This document shows, in pieces, positions 63,840 to 64,000 of a stretch of 64,000 bases of DNA. Within the stretch, counting starts at the first letter, position 1. Each line of letters starts with the position of its first letter. The translations under genes were made by a program, and so were the position numbers. Source of the DNA: Teichococcus rhizosphaerae (GTDB taxonomy: Bacteria > Pseudomonadota > Alphaproteobacteria > Acetobacterales > Acetobacteraceae); contig NZ_PDNU01000008.1 in the NCBI RefSeq assembly GCF_002631185.1, forward strand, positions 154,679-218,678. The letters are read 5' to 3'. The notes under the pieces were generated by a model, which saw only the letters and a list, made by a program, of their open reading frames with translations, was not told the origin of the DNA and searched no databases.

Positions 63840-64000
63840 ATGTCAAAAGAAGATATGATCGAGTTCAGCGGCCAGGTCGTTGAACTTCTGCCCAACGCGA
63901 TGTTCCGCGTGAAGCTCGACAACGAGCACATGGTCCTGGCCCATACCAGCGGCAAGATGCGCAAGAACCGCATCCGCGTCCTGGCCGGGGACCGCGTCAA
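63840..64000 (+). CDS. infA: translation initiation factor IF-1, N-terminal part (cut by the window end)
   Basis: The visible 53 residues, '[20 protein letters not shown]', [20 protein letters not shown] and [13 protein letters not shown], are the S1/OB-fold of IF-1, which binds the ribosomal A site during initiation. About 19 more residues are expected beyond base 64000. The ATG follows GAAAGAGG. It uses more A/T-ending codons at its 5' end than its neighbours, as is usual for highly expressed short genes. Confidence 0.96.
   Translation, partial: MSKEDMIEFSGQVVELLPNAMFRVKLDNEHMVLAHTSGKMRKNRIRVLAGDRV

Overview
The window is one continuous stretch of a GC-rich (about 70%) bacterial chromosome. 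Gene content, frequent GTG/TTG starts, ATGA/GTGA stop-start overlaps and the protein sequences point to an alphaproteobacterium of the Acetobacteraceae, most like Roseomonas and relatives. This is an inference from sequence character; no database was searched. Nearly all of it is ordinary core genome, with one small phage-derived cassette.

Layout. 1-5.1 kb: end of recN, ligA, an aminopeptidase P and a DUF1127 protein. 5.2-9.8 kb: a minus-strand operon (pentapeptide protein, uvrD, prmA) whose genes overlap at ATGA, divergent from a BASS-family transporter. 9.8-13.5 kb: metF, the lipid-transport pair mlaA-mlaC and a PhcB-like methyltransferase. 13.7-17.8 kb: a first polyamine-type ABC transporter. 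17.8-25.1 kb: small proteins, an MmyB-type regulator, ettA, tRNA-Ile2(CAU), a MetX-like hydrolase, ppa and two acetyltransferases. 25.1-29.6 kb: the minus-strand macromolecular-synthesis cluster yqeY-dnaG-rpoD. 29.7-37.7 kb: carA, an SDR, a LysE exporter, carB, greA and threonine dehydratase. 37.7-44.7 kb: an Lrp regulator, trxB, a GcvA-like regulator, a probable small RNA and several small or hydrolase genes. 44.8-48.8 kb: two consecutive aminotransferase-acetyltransferase pairs. 49-53.9 kb: DUF2189 protein and a second polyamine transporter (potFGHI type). 54.1-59.2 kb: five phage tail-fibre/holin-like genes behind a near-consensus promoter. 59.3-64 kb: tRNA-Thr(GGU), a small conserved ORF, dcd, murA, hisG, hisD and the start of infA.

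The most interesting element is carA. Its reading frame opens with about 58 codons of a Cro/YdaS-like helix-turn-helix domain, fused in frame to the carbamoyl-phosphate synthase small subunit. Two near-identical 15-bp palindromes (29648-29662, 29686-29700) lie just upstream, and the second exactly fills the spacer of a TTGCGC-17-CATAAC promoter. Transcription from that promoter is predicted to begin at the A of the ATG, giving a leaderless message. An internal ATG with a good Shine-Dalgarno sequence (29927) could produce ordinary CarA from the same gene. Together these suggest a pyrimidine/arginine-pathway enzyme that may read its own operator.

Secondary points are a probable anti-Shine-Dalgarno small RNA at about 40.35 kb, a perfect 36-bp palindrome at 19881-19916, the duplicated aminotransferase-GNAT module, and the orphan tail-fibre cassette.
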